Assembly (NCBI RefSeq): GCF_024139115.2
Contig: NW_026942490.1
Coordinates: 1-64,000 of the forward strand
Reading direction: 5' to 3'
From: Armigeres subalbatus
Lineage: Eukaryota; Arthropoda; Insecta; Diptera; Culicidae
DNA length: 64,000 bases
Shown here one piece after another: positions 42,228 to 53,299 of this stretch. Below the pieces are notes generated by a model. It was not told the origin of the DNA, did no database searches, and saw only the letters and a list, made by a program, of their open reading frames with translations. Numbering within the stretch: the first letter of the stretch is position 1; every line of letters starts with the position of its first letter. Made by a program: the position numbers and the translations under genes.

Positions 42228-42362
42228 TTTAGTGGAATACATTTATGTCATTAGACGAGTTTGTGCAATTCCATTTAATTCCACTACTTTATTGTACCTT
42301 TGACAGATACGTATTTCGACCTCAACAGTAAGGTCGCCTTCAGTGTCTCATACTTGACTTCA
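42228..42362. repeat. Rep-B half-element
   Basis: GTGGAATACATTTATGTC and ATTAGACGAGTTTGTGC, followed by TTCCATTTAATTCCAC and CGTATTTCGACCTCAACAG. Only the left arm and part of the interior are present. Confidence 0.75.
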
Positions 42363-42910
42363 TAACATGTTCAATCTCAAAAGTTTTTTTTCTTCAAGGC
42401 TTTTATTTGCAACCTTATTGCGGCAATGAGTTTTTAGCCCAACATCATCGTAGTTGAAATTCGAACGCACTTCCACAGTTATTAACATTTATTTTTGATG
42501 CCTTGTTCATATGCATGTGTTCTTGATATGCCAAACAGAGGCATAATTTAATATCCTATGACCAGAGAAGTAGAATATCCAACCCAAAGGGTTCCCTTGA
42601 CCGAACCGGAAATCACTCCCTCAACTTTGGCAGCAATCAGTCAAATTAAGTCTTGAAATGGTTTCGTCTGACTATAGACTTGAGTTCAGTACCATTTTGA
42701 AGCTTTTGGTCCCATATGATATAACACCGTAAAAAATTGCAATTCTTCACAGGCAGATGGAAAAGTTAACGATATTACGCCCTAGCGACGCTAAGCTATG
42801 AACTACCACGCGCCTCCACACGCACTGTTTATATGTTCCTAAATACTTATGTACGTTAATTGTTAATCATTTTTAGTTAGTAGTTTTATGGCACACGTAT
42901 GAAATAGACT
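42363..42910. other. No gene recognised
   Basis: Ordinary low-copy sequence. Confidence 0.35.
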
Positions 42911-42917
42911 GACCCAC

Positions 42918-43013
42918 CCCAGTAACATTTTGGTTTTATAATGGTTTTAAGGCACTCTTGTAGAGTAAATAATGGTCTTCAAGAGTGTTATAAAACTAAA
43001 ATTGTTACTTGGG
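42918..43013. mobile_element. Rep-G: MITE, copy 2
   Basis: CCCAGTAACATTTTGG and, from the right, CCCAAGTAACAATTTTAG are inverted ends; interior TAATGGTCTTCAAGAGTG parallels copy 1. Length about 96 bp. Confidence 0.75.
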
Positions 43014-44095
43014 CAGCTACTACTCGTGAAGAAAAAAATGTAAAATTTTGCGAGTTTTGGGTGAAAAGAACATGCTCTGAAATGTTCAGCTATACCCGTT
43101 GTTCCATAAGCAGGTGCACTTGATTTGAAGTTTCTATGGAAGATCTCTACCAGAGAACACACCACTGTCAGTCTTTCGTTCCAGAAATCATGACTCCATG
43201 CCCGCAAAAAGTAACTATTAATCAATTGCGAATTGGTTTTTAATATTTGAATAATATTTTTCTAAATAAAATCCCAAAGTTTTCAACTTTCTTCTCCAGA
43301 ATATAATTTCTACCACTTAGATACAACCCTTCGGAAATCAATCCGATCATTGTGTGGGTCAGAAAATTATTACATTAATTCAATTAAATACACCTTCCAA
43401 AAACAAATAAGTTCCAGCATGTAGGCACACCTTCCCACAATCATCCTTCGTCTATCACAATTCGAACATTGAACTGAGAAGGCAAAGCAACACAAAAGCC
43501 GGATTAGAAGTCGGTGGTGATTGAAACGACGGATTTTTCCCCTTCATCCTTCACTATTCACCATTCTCACCACGCACATCCCCTCATCAGCATACTCGGA
43601 TCATTCGTCTCAAGAGTTTTTTTTTTCTCTTGTTCATGCTTTTCACATGACACATTCACAAGCACTACTGAAGGAGACAAACAGAATCACTCCCACCAAG
43701 TGGGCGCTGGAAAACACTTGTTGTCAATCGCATCGGTCTCAGCCTTTTTCCACGAACCATCCTTCGATTGGAAACAGCTCGCCAAGAATAGAAAAAAAAA
43801 ACCTCAATCACTCAAACATATCTTTGAATTCTGGAATCCAAACATTACCAATTCAACCCGCTTCAAACTATGCAAACAATCATAGGAAATTGAAAGGATC
43901 TGCACCATTGTCCAGCACGAAGTAAATAAAAATGTATGCTTGTTTCCTTTCTTCAACGTATTGGTCAAGCAAATTGGAGTTCCACTCAAAAGGATGTTCC
44001 ACTCGGAATGAAAGAACGATCAACTCACTTTGTCTACTAACGGCACCGGCACCGGATCCACTTGAGACCCCTTCTGAATATCAGCTTCTATTGCA
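43014..44095. other. Low-copy sequence with overlapping open frames, no family recognised
   Basis: Two overlapping plus-strand frames, 43514-43885 and 43521-43925, are open for 123 and 134 codons. One reads SSFTIHHSHHAHPLISILG, the other KRRIFPLHPSLFTILTTHI. Both are rich in His, Ser, Thr and Pro, as expected from C-rich non-coding DNA, and neither shows a domain. Probably not genes. Confidence 0.3.
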
Positions 44096-44520
44096 CTAAC
44101 TATTGCACCGTTTGAAACACCCAAAAATGAAACTACCAATTTCCACACTACCAGAAAGAATCACGGCACCGAACGGGGAAAGCGAATTTTCCGTCCTAAC
44201 TGCTCAAAGTCAGCGCTCGGTATGTGGCGATTCGGTCGTCGGCGACGATTCAAATAGGAAACCGAGGTCCTCCGCGCGCTGTCCTTTTGAGTGGTTCGCT
44301 CGCTCACGTGCTCGCCTCATTGGTAGCTTTCGGGTCGGCTTTTCTCTCTGCGGATTTGTTTAATGGACTTGTGGCACGGAGGGAGATACGTCACATCGTT
44401 ACCACGGAAGGGGAAAATGCTCCATGGGTGATGCGCAGCCGGGGCATCAGATTCATTCATAACTTTGATATCGCATCCAAACGGTGTGGAAAAATATGCA
44501 GTTGAACCGCAAAATAGTCC
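44096..44520. other. GC-richer island, possible promoter or exon of a host gene
   Basis: The stretch 44150-44370 has several CpG-containing words (TCCTCCGCGCGCTG, GTCGTCGGCGACG) in contrast to its AT-rich neighbours, no repeat relatives here, and frames of 86-93 codons with no recognisable motif. It may be regulatory or exonic, but nothing definite is seen. Confidence 0.25.
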
Positions 44521-45590
44521 TTTTTAGATTGCAGATCGTATTACAACAGTCAAATTGGTTGTACAATGTTTATCATAGCATTCATTTGAACCTCCTTTTA
44601 ACATGAACCCTTCTAAACGTTTTGCTAGCTCATTGCCTATGACAATTAACTTTTAGCGAATTCCAATCTGTTTTAAAATGTGGACCGTGTAGGTATCCTT
44701 CTTGCTAGCAAAGAACGTCAACATTGCAGGACACTATTGAGGATGATTGAGTAGAGAGGTTTGAAAGTACTGCTGAATGAGCACTTTGTTCAGTCAACGA
44801 TTAAAGCGACGGATGTTTTGGAACGCTGCTGTGTTTCAGAGAATTGTCGAGATCGTAGTGAGCCGTGCTCGAAAACGGATGCCAAGAATTTTCACGCGTC
44901 ACATTTTTTTAGAAAATTTCTTTGAATGTTTTAAAACCATTGGATCCTAATTTCATCAATCTCAAGAGAAGCTGATACCTAATTAAAGATTGCACAGAAC
45001 AAAAGGAGCTCATGGACAACAAGGAAGTACACCTGGAGCTACATCCTGAAGACGGTCATCAAGACGGAAAATTGCAGCTAATGGGCAACGAAAAGCCGAA
45101 TGTCACGTGATTGAATGGGCGGAGCGCATCACAAGTCCGATAGCTGCTTTTCATGTTCAACAACGCTGGACCAGTAATTCCTACTAACTTCATTACGGCA
45201 AGCTGTAAGGAACATACGTGTTTCTGTGAGAAGCACGAATAAACGGTGCTGGAAACTAAAATTCGAGGAGCACTGGTAATGTAGGGATAGTACCCGTAAG
45301 TGAAATCCAAATTTGGTAAGTTTTTGAACATTATTCTTGTTATTCTAAAATTCGGTACATCTTTTCATCTATGTTGTGAAAAGAAAAATGAATTCTTTAT
45401 ACAGGTATGACTCGATTGTCGGAAAGTTCGTGGAATATATTTTTTTCCGAAAACCGCTTTGTGTTAGATTTTATGTGTAAGAATGTAAATATACACTTTT
45501 TACCGTGTTTTTATTTTTGACGTAGGACTTACGTCTTTCTTTACTATACTGGGTGTCATTTAGATTTTTGGAAATCGAGAGCGTTACGCT
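44521..45590. other. No gene recognised
   Basis: The 28-bp phrase from AACGCTGCTGTGTTTCAG to GAGAATTGTCG at about 44822 recurs at about 48137, so at least part is repeat-derived. The 90-codon minus frame at 45331-45059 has no recognisable motif. Confidence 0.35.
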
Positions 45591-45599
45591 GGAAGGGAA

Positions 45600-45695
45600 G
45601 ATTTCAAACGATACTAGCGCCTTTATCTTTCGATGGATTTTTAATATTTATATATCAATCGACTCGGACACTCTCCAGCAATTTGCCCATTTCAT
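45600..45695 (+). repeat. Dispersed repeat fragment shared with 63.77 kb
   Basis: CTTTCGATGGATTTTTAAT, TTATATATCAATCGACT and GGACACTCTCCAGCAATTT recur at 63778-63835 with few changes. The family is unknown. Confidence 0.7.
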
Positions 45696-45844
45696 TGATA
45701 CTTAAGGTTCTTAACGATAGACTATTGAAAATTTCAATTCTTGTCAAAGCCAGCAAAAATTTCATATGTAATCAATCCCGTGCATTCCTAACACGGACAT
45801 CAGAATGCGGTATGTCACGGGCCTTCGGGTCTAGCGGAAGATTT

Positions 45845-45870
45845 TCTTCGTGTATAAAAGAAGCAGTGCC
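45845..45870 (+). promoter_or_regulatory. TATA-like sequence, candidate core promoter
   Basis: GTGTATAAAAGAAGCAGTG contains a consensus-like TATAAAAG at about 45855, followed at about 45900-45960 by GC-richer sequence and a TTCGTTCG run. A start site some 30 bp downstream is possible. In AT-rich DNA such a match is weak evidence. Confidence 0.2.
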
Positions 45871-46295
45871 TGCCGTGTGCGAGCCATTACAATTTGTGAC
45901 AGCAACGCGTACTGACGTGCTTTTTGCTTGCGCATTGTTCGTTTCGTTCGTTCGTTCGCTGTGTTTGTTTACCTACACAGCATGCAGTCGCCAGCAGTAG
46001 AACTGCCGGTGGGTCTGCGAATATGCATGAAAGAAGTGGGCGCATTTTTTTGTCATTCTATTCTTGATGATGGTCGGATGCAGTGGTGTCGGTTGCTATA
46101 GATGCAATCGCCCATCGCATCGCTCGGAGTTCATGGCTAGTGGCCGATGATGGCTGAGGCAGCGAGGGCAGTGGTGGTATGGTGGATGGAGAAGAATAAA
46201 TTTAGAAGGATTGGTCTGCTCATCCAGGTGATTGGTTTCATAATCCACATGATCCCGGGATGGGTACGAGTCATGGCATATGACGGACCATACGT
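45871..46295. other. Low-copy sequence, no gene recognised
   Basis: Includes a TTCGTTCGTTCG tract at about 45940. Frames of 75 to 105 codons on both strands have no recognised motif. Confidence 0.3.
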
Positions 46296-46296
46296 T

Positions 46297-46332
46297 ATCA
46301 ACTACAACTACAACTACAACTTCAACTACAAT
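46297..46332 (+). repeat. CAACTA microsatellite
   Basis: About six imperfect ACAACT units between TATCAACTACAAC and CAACTACAATG. Confidence 0.8.
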
Positions 46333-46399
46333 GATGAGAATAAAACTTGGATTAAAATAATTACTTTCTATTAATTTATTCGCAGAAGGCATTAGATGC

Positions 46400-47230
46400 A
46401 CAATCAGCAATAGTGTTAATATCCATTTTTGATTAGAAAATTTCGTTGTATTACATGTAAATAATTTGAAAAAGTCCCATTTTCAGAAGAATATTTAAAT
46501 AAACATAATCTTATTCTTTGTTTTTCATTTTCTGAGAAATTATATTATTAAACTTGACGTAGACTTGAAGTTTGGAATCAAAACATTAAATAATTTTTCG
46601 TTGACGTATGAGCAGTACCTCCTCTATTTTAGTAGGGTTACTGCTCCTTGACTTGTTTCTTATTGTTATGATTTTTTCAGCAGTAAGCACGCATGTTAGC
46701 AAAACAAAGCAACGAAATTTGTGCTGTATTTCTTTGTTTGGTAAACGGGTTCCTCTAAAATAGCACATTTTGCCCAAGTCTGACAATTTTATTAATAGAA
46801 TTTTAAAACTTCAAATACTATCATCATTAAGAAATCTGTAAATGCCCTACATTTGCTTAAGTAAATAAGGGCTTAATAGTTAGAAACAAAGCAGTTCTAA
46901 TTATGTATTTATTTATTAGTTTTATTTTCAGAAGCTTTGAATAAACATATTGCTAATAATTCTACACAGCATGGAAGTTGTCGTTTCCAATATCAATACC
47001 TATAATCAAACTCCATAGGTCCAAAAGTTAGAAGTCAAATGTAAATACGTTGCGTTTATATAAGTCCTACGTCTACTCGCGGTTATGTTAAAAACATTAC
47101 CCATAGCTAGTTTTTTTGTTACACATATATTTTTTATTTTTTACTTTTTTGCTTTTACAAGTCATCAATTGTAAGGGAGGTCGGATTTTTTCTTTTTTGG
47201 AAGGGATTTTGGTTTTGATGCACATAATTG
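46400..47230. other. AT-rich sequence, no gene recognised
   Basis: Nothing beyond low-complexity runs is supported. Confidence 0.4.
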
Positions 47231-47234
47231 GGTT

Positions 47235-47375
47235 TGCCATTGGAGGGTGTTTTTTATGAGGTGTGCTAGGGAGAGTTCGGCTGCCGGTGGGACTTGAACC
47301 CGCACTATTCCATTAAGAACACGGACGTATTACCAACGTATACAACAGCTGCCCTTGCGAGAAAGCTTTCCCATA
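47235..47375 (-). mobile_element. tRNA-related SINE-like element
   Basis: On the minus strand GGGCAGCTGTTGTATACG, TTGGTAATACG (A-box region) leads to GGGTTCAAGTCCCACCGGC (T-arm and B box), a tRNA-like layout of about 75 bp. A downstream body with AACTCTCCCTAGCAC continues to about 47235 and becomes A-rich. It is too divergent in the acceptor and anticodon parts to be a functional tRNA gene. Confidence 0.5.
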
Positions 47376-47394
47376 ACGGAGGCATATGAGTCAA

Positions 47395-48000
47395 TTCCCC
47401 GTATCCATCGAATCCTACTTTAGCAATATTTCACATCTTTTCTCTCTACCCAACTATGTGTATCGAAATTGAACAACAGTCGATCGCGTTTGAATCACAA
47501 ACATGTGCTTCTGCCTGTCGTATTGAGGCGGGTTTGCTTCTGCTACGACAATAGAGGCTTGTTTGCAGCCGTTTGATCATTTATTCATCCACTTAGAATT
47601 CATTTGTTGATCAAAATCATTATCATATCAGGGGAAGGGAATTTAATTTCTTTTACTCTTTTTTCGTTTAAGAGAGCGAGCAAAGGCGCTTAAACCTAGG
47701 CTATTACCAGGGCAAGGCTAATACCTTCGCCCCATCCGAGGAAAATCATCGGCAAGGATAATGGAGTGACATAAATTTCTTAGCAAAGTCACTCCCAACG
47801 TATTTCCACAAATTTTCTATCATTTGCTTATAATGATACTCCTAAACCACATACCCTACCCACCATCCAATTCCTTGACATCTATGAGGGCGTCGGTGAG
47901 TCGCTGGCCTCTCGTTAAGTAGATGTCATATCATCATTTCCTTCCCTTTCCTAGTAACGGAGAAGATGGGCGTGGCCGACAATGATAGCTTTCATGTTTT
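47395..48000. other. Possible 3' end of an unrecognised retroelement
   Basis: The block from CCAATTCCTTGACATC to GGGCGTGGCCGACAATG at 47868-47986 is GC-richer and looks like a conserved element end (GTCGGTGAGTCGCTGGCC). Without a tail, ORF or second copy in the window, no family can be named. Confidence 0.3.
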
Positions 48001-48335
48001 ATCATTTTGGACCCCCAATTGGATTTCCATTGAATCCCAAATGGAAATCCATAAGCAATTGGGGTAAGAAAGGTAAAGAATATACATGACAACTATCAGT
48101 ATGCAATCTACGAAATACTCCGTTACAACGCAACGCAACGCTGCTGTGTTTCAGAGAATTGTCGGTTGGTATGACATGTTCACTTACTTTCAGCTTTTTA
48201 TTAAATAATTCACATGCAACCATATGAGACTATATAGCTTGTCCTGTCGCATCTTAATGACTGTGCAACTGTGCCAGAAATCCAAACAAATATTTTTGTA
48301 TATTTTCACGTAAACCAGAGCATTCGATGGTAATG

Positions 48336-48486
48336 ATCTATTTCAGTGGCGTAGCCAGAAAATTGGTCTGGGGGGGGTTTTCTGAACATTATTTTTTTCG
48401 AAAAAAAAAATGTCTTGTAAAAATGTTGTCTCTGGGGGGGGTTTTATGCCCAAAACCACCCCCGTGGCTACGCCACTGATCTATTT
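48336..48486. mobile_element. 135-bp hAT MITE with 8-bp duplication
   Basis: The ends CAGTGGCGTAGCCA and TGGCTACGCCACTG are perfect 14-bp inverted repeats at 48344 and 48478. ATCTATTT occurs directly outside each end (48336-48343, 48479-48486). The interior holds two TCTGGGGGGGGTTTT blocks. An 8-bp duplication and CAGTGG ends place it with hAT elements. No coding capacity. Confidence 0.9.
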
Positions 48487-48489
48487 GAT

Positions 48490-49005
48490 GGGGTTGGGTT
48501 AGGTGGAGTTTCGTATGTTAGCAGGAACAGATATAAAACTTCTTACATCGTGCACTTCCCTTCCTGAATTATCTTTTCTTTCTTGAATGTATTATTCTAC
48601 TACTCGTTCTGCTTACCCGAGTCCAGACCACCATAGTATGTCGTGTTGTATAAGCTTTACAATATCCATCTCTTTGTACATCTGACGGAACCCGTGATTT
48701 ATGCCAGATGCCGTTCTCCTCCGCCGAACATTGTCCACAGGATCTTACGCTCAAATACCCCGAAGGTTTTTCGATCGGCATTTTTTCTGCAACGTACAAC
48801 GTACGTCCCCGACCCCTTGAAAAAGGGCCTAAATGGACCGAAACGTCGGGAAAATCAGATGCCTATTCCGAATGTTTTGAAAATGATTAGAATCATAATA
48901 CGCTACTGCACTAGTTAAAACCATGATTAAATACCCTTTGTAACCAACCTTCACCGTATGGTCTTTCATATATAAGAAAATTATTAGGCTCTTTTACTGG
49001 AATGT
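48490..49005. other. No gene recognised; CCGAAACGTCGGG motif at 48838
   Basis: CCCTTGAAAAAGGGCC at 48816 followed by GGACCGAAACGTCGGGAAAA resembles the hairpin arm words at 63.4-63.5 kb (CTTGAAAAAGGC, CCGAAACGTCGGGC). Frames of 60-91 codons across it are not recognisable as genes. Confidence 0.45.
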
Positions 49006-49007
49006 CT

Positions 49008-49056
49008 TCACCTGTCATAAGACGGAATGGAATAAAACTAAACTCGTCTTATAACA
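49008..49056. repeat. Rep-B reduced to its two termini
   Basis: CACCTGTCATAAGACG and CGTCTTATAACAGG face each other with only about 20 bp between. The whole conserved interior of the family is missing, so this is an internal-deletion derivative. Confidence 0.7.
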
Positions 49057-49059
49057 GGC

Positions 49060-50135
49060 TTCTATACACGTTTTGACTAAAGAACATATGTTCTTGTGGA
49101 GAAATCCAATCTTTCTTTGTATTTTTTTTATTTTTCTATTCCAATTCCGCATTTTCCATTTCTACTTCAATTGTATAAAAATTAAACAAAAAGGTGATTA
49201 TTCTAGTACTCATATGCGATACAATAAACCATGATGTAAACTATTCTTATCCCACTCTCCGAGCAAAAGGAATTGCGCTTGTGACACAATCCCAATTTAA
49301 ATATAGATCGAATGTTTTGCTGATTTCAACAATGTTGACGAACAAACAAACATCTGCCCGGTAATATGGATGCAGTCTTAAGATGAATTGGTTAATTATA
49401 ACGTTTAGCTTATCGCTCGAGTAATTGATCGTTCTACGGGTTTTCCTATTTTATCCCAACGAATGTAAACGCCAGAGCTGATTTAATGATAGAGTTGATC
49501 CGTCTAACCTCAGTTGCAAATATATAACTAACTGAACTTTTAAAATCAGTCGAAACATTGCTAACACTGCAGTGATCTCGTTTGGTAAGGATTTTGTAAA
49601 AGTATGCATTGCAGTAGTGCACTTCTTATTCAGGTTTGAATAAATAAAGACTTGGTAAACAATGAATATCCTAAAATTTCTATCCTGTTTAGAAAATTTT
49701 CATTAATAAAACAGTCCCCTTAAGGTCCTTAAGGATTTTTTGAACCAACCTACTAACTAGGTTCTACAAAAATAGAATAGCATGCAATAGGACACATAAG
49801 CGGCAACCGAAAAACTCGAGGATCCAACGTAATTGACGACAGAGAGTCTATCAGCTTATTTGAACTTGTCTCTCGTTATGCTGTGAAAGATGATTGATGT
49901 GATTACATCAGGTATGTAAGTTCAGCAACGGTCAGTATACAGCGTCAATTTGTTGGCACCGAAAAGTGAAATTCTTAGTGGTTGCGTTGAATGGTAATTG
50001 TCAGTCGGTACGTGTTTTCATTATTGTTAAGTTTGAATCATCTGAACTTTTCAGTACTGAGCAATACTCTGTGAAATCGAAGGTCAATTTATTTTCGTAT
50101 TTTTTTATTTCTCTGAAATGTTGCATATACACAAT
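49060..50135. other. No gene recognised
   Basis: AT-rich low-copy DNA with frames under 80 codons. Confidence 0.4.
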
Positions 50136-50139
50136 CTTT

Positions 50140-50602
50140 TTAATGAAAAACCCAAATTTATCCACCGGTGGTGATGATGCCTTTCTCGATTCAATATGTT
50201 GAATTCGAATTAATGTTGTAAATGCAGTGCTTATTGCCTACGTTTCGGCGGTAAAAAGATTTGGTGCAATTCTAGTACGTTGCTTAAAAATTACTTACCG
50301 TGGGTTACCGTGGGTTGCGCCACGGCTAAAATGATTAATGATTCAATGGGCATTTGTGTTTTTGTTGATTAAAAAATAAAAATATAATCCAAACTGCTTG
50401 ATTTATTTAAAAAATAAAAACAATAGTGTCCAACTACGAAATTTGCTCCGTCGAATGAAACCAGTTGCACTTGAATCTGTCAAGCCCTTCTATATGAAAC
50501 GCGTTTAACAAAAAAAATATTTATGGGCTACACACATACACACTTTTGGAGTGAAATTATAGCCTTCTGTTACAACTTTGTTGTACGAGAAAGGCAAAAC
50601 AT
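50140..50602 (-). repeat. Rep-A copy, heavily diverged, both ends visible
   Basis: On the plus strand the region starts AAAACCCAAATTTATCCACC and GATGATGCCTTTCTCG, the reverse of the Rep-A right end, and finishes TTACAACTTTGTTGTACG, AGAAAGGCAAAAC, the reverse of the left end in its CAACAAAGTTG subtype. The interior has little resemblance to other copies. Confidence 0.6.
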
Positions 50603-50604
50603 AA

Positions 50605-51650
50605 TTTGCATAATTGGTTTGCCATTTTGACCCTAACTTTTGACAAGGAACTAAGCAAAACACCTCGAACACTTAAAAAATTGAAAACGGCTTGGCCGAT
50701 CGTTTTGATATCTTCGACAAAGTTTTAGATAATCATTGGGACTATGTAAAAAAATACACTGCGTAAAAAAAATTGTTCAAACATTGAAACTTAAAAATCA
50801 ATTTTCTCAAAAAAGATATATACAATATTTTTTTTATTTTTTGATATGTTGTAGCAAATAATATATGTTTTATTTTGCACTATGAGTCATAATGGAGTAA
50901 TGATGGACAAAAAAGTAATAATTTTTTTTAAATTAGTTGGTTTTCCAAAAATGGTCGAAATATTTTTTTTACGTTTTTATCGACCCGATTTTATGAAAAT
51001 GCGTTACGTTCCAACAGAAAAGGTACACAGTATTTTTTTTCAAAGTGCTACCGTTTCGTAATGGAGTAGTGATGGACCATTTTCATGGTACGAGATGGTG
51101 GAGAAAAAATACTTTACCTAGAAAAAATCAAATCCGAATCTTTCAACCTTACTAATGTTTGGTATATCATTTAGGCTTCTATTCAATATTGAATAATCAG
51201 GATGGACAAGTGATAGACAAATATAAGAAATAAAATGGAAATTAGAAAATTACGATAAAAAGGAAGCCTAGACTAACCTTTGCCAATAGTAGAAGAAACG
51301 CTGTATGCATTTTTTAACCCTTTGTCATTCGTTGCTGTATTTGAATTTGTATTCAATTTGTTTTGTCCTTGCATGAATTGAGAAATATAGCCTAAAGTTG
51401 AGATTGTAGAGTCTTAATGGTGAATTTCCTTTCCATTACACAATAAATCAATATTGGGTAATTTGTCTAGCCATTGCCAAATCTACACCAAACAAATTTA
51501 GCAATCAGAAAAACTTCCAAGACATTTTTTAAGCACGTTAAACAACTTTCTGTATATCATAATAGATCTAATAAATGGTCGCAGTGATTAAAATACCCAA
51601 AAAGAAAAAAAAACTTTTTATACTGTCTTCGGATATTAAGATAAACTTAC
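50605..51650. other. AT-rich sequence, no gene recognised
   Basis: Two similar phrases, TAATGGAGTAATGATGGAC at about 50891 and GTAATGGAGTAGTGATGGAC at about 51058, suggest an old duplication. No gene is supported. Confidence 0.4.
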
Positions 51651-51655
51651 GTATA

Positions 51656-51851
51656 AGATGTTAGGGTCGTATTGACTTAAAAATGAAATATAAGCATTTA
51701 GCACAAGCAGTCAAATTATAACTGAATTACAAAGTTTATATACCGTTCGAAAGATAAACTAATCAATTTTGTGGCTATGTGGCTATGATATGCTGTAATT
51801 TGACTGTTTTATAAGCATTTACATTTCTGGGTCTATATGACCCTAACATCT
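51656..51851. mobile_element. Inverted-repeat element with AGATGTTAGGGTC ends
   Basis: AGATGTTAGGGTCGTAT at 51656 is mirrored by ATATGACCCTAACATCT ending at 51851; inner phrases GCAGTCAAATTATAACTG and GCTGTAATTTGACTG also pair. A further related end, GGGTCATATTGACCCCAGCATC, lies at about 52008, so a second, overlapping or composite element may reach to about 52034. Confidence 0.65.
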
Positions 51852-52261
51852 CTTTCGTAACTTTTCTTGTGGGGTCGTTCCTGTTGCACCTTAAAATACT
51901 TTTTTTCATGTCAGATGCTTCATTTACATAAAATATTAAAAGTCAAGAAATTTTAGAACGATCGGATTATCAGGTAAAAAGTTATTCTACTTTGAAGTTT
52001 CGTTTTGGGTCATATTGACCCCAGCATCTTACTAAGGTTAAGTTTGTTATCTGCTTATCGTTGTCGCTTGAATAGAATGATATTTCTGTTATATTTGCCA
52101 ACTATAACAGGAGAGCGTTTAATTGAAATATCATATATTATATATCATTATATGATATATACGCTAAGGGGATAACCCGTCATTTCGTTTTTTTTAGTTT
52201 CCCACCTTGACCTACTGTGCAATGATTCATACTAAACCAAGAAAATTATTTAGCTCTTTTT

Positions 52262-52390
52262 TAGTGGAATGTTTTCACTGTCATAAGACGAGTTTAGCAC
52301 AATTCTATTTAATTTCACCACTTCGTATTACTTTTACAAATACGTATTTCGACCGCAACTGTAAGGTCGTCTTCAGTGTCTCATACTAGG
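52262..52390. repeat. Rep-B half-element
   Basis: GTGGAATGTTTTCACTGTC, ATAAGACGAGTTTAGC, ATTTAATTTCACCAC and CGTATTTCGACCGCAAC, then CGTCTTCAGTGTCTCATAC. Left arm and interior only. Confidence 0.8.
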
Positions 52391-52399
52391 GTGATTGAG

Positions 52400-52680
52400 G
52401 GGGCTGAATACCTCCAAAAAAGCGCGTCGACTTACTGATAAAATGTCTCGAAGACGCTATTACGCTAAATCATATAATAAAGGTACTTTTAAAAAAACGC
52501 GCCTAAAACACGATATTAGCCTCTGTGCAATGGCCTTCTTCTGTTATCCGAGATTTTAGCAAATACAATTAAGTTCCAATTTCATACAAAAACATTCCAA
52601 AACTTACCCAAATACAATCCAAAACTAAGGAGTGTTGAACTTCATCACTAATAAGATTTTAAACAATCTAATGAAGATAA
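52400..52680. other. No gene recognised
   Basis: Ordinary low-copy sequence. Confidence 0.35.
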
Positions 52681-52689
52681 GAAAATCGA

Positions 52690-52910
52690 TGCTGATCCAA
52701 ACCCAATCCAAATTCATTATAAATGCAATCCAAATCCAATCTTAATCCAACCTAAATCCAATCCAAATCTAATCCAAATCCAATCCAATTCAAATCCAAA
52801 CCAATCCAAATCCAATCCCAACCCAGATCCAATTCAAATCCAATTCAAATACAAACCAAATCCATTCCAAATTCATTCCAAATCCAATCCAAATTCGTAA
52901 AATTAATCCA
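52690..52910 (-). repeat. AATCCAAATCCAATCC minisatellite
   Basis: A 6-12 bp word (AATCCAATCCAAATCC) with many variants fills this stretch. It is the reverse of the repeat inside the hAT element at 38.4-38.6 kb. Confidence 0.85.
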
Positions 52911-52969
52911 ACTTTTAGTTTCGCGTACATATAGTACACCATCAATCTGAACTTCAGCATATTAATGTT

Positions 52970-53125
52970 GACCTTCCGAGCAAACGCCTTGCAATCTTCG
53001 AAACGCGTTATGTGATTTCGCAAACCACAAACCATTTTCCGATGGTCTTCGAGATGCGTCTTGTGATTTTGCATACTACAAACCATTTTCCGACGGTCTT
53101 CGAGACGCGTCTTGTGATTTTGAAA
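52970..53125 (-). repeat. Three 51-bp tandem units encoding a 17-residue periodic frame
   Basis: CTTCGAGACGCGTCTTGTG, ATTTTGC and CAAACCATTTTCCGACGG repeat with exact 51-bp spacing. On the minus strand the frame is open through all units (KMVCSMQNHKTHLEDHR, KMVCGLRNHITRFED) and then runs into the adjacent minisatellite, which makes a real gene unlikely. Confidence 0.75.
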
Positions 53126-53184
53126 ACTAAAATATATCACTCTTCACAATTTAACCACTTAAATTCAACTCACCTCATGAAATC

Positions 53185-53293
53185 ACCCTAGCAGCACACA
53201 TGTTCTTGATTGGTTTCTGCAACTGGTATGCGACCAGAATCAGTCTCAATCAAGTTGCTGTAACCATTGTTGTCTGACTTGTGCTGCTCGGGC
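53185..53293. mobile_element. Small MITE with CCCTAGCAGCAC ends
   Basis: CCCTAGCAGCACACATG at 53186 and GTGCTGCTCGGG ending at 53292 are inverted over about 12 bp with one mismatch. The interior TTTCTGCAACTGGTATGC, AATCAAGTTGCTGTAACC is familiar from other Aedes MITEs. No duplication was resolved. Confidence 0.5.
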
Positions 53294-53299
53294 AGCGTC

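Noticed and set aside
43514..43925. Two overlapping frames of 123 and 134 codons
   Set aside because: Both are open in C-rich sequence without stop codons, neither has a recognisable domain, and they cannot both be genes.
45845..46000. LTR with TATA box
   Set aside because: No TG...CA-bounded direct repeat, primer-binding site or polypurine tract could be found nearby.
47280..47375. Functional tRNA gene on the minus strand
   Set aside because: A- and B-box-like words exist, but anticodon stem and acceptor pairing fail, and an A-rich body follows as in SINEs.
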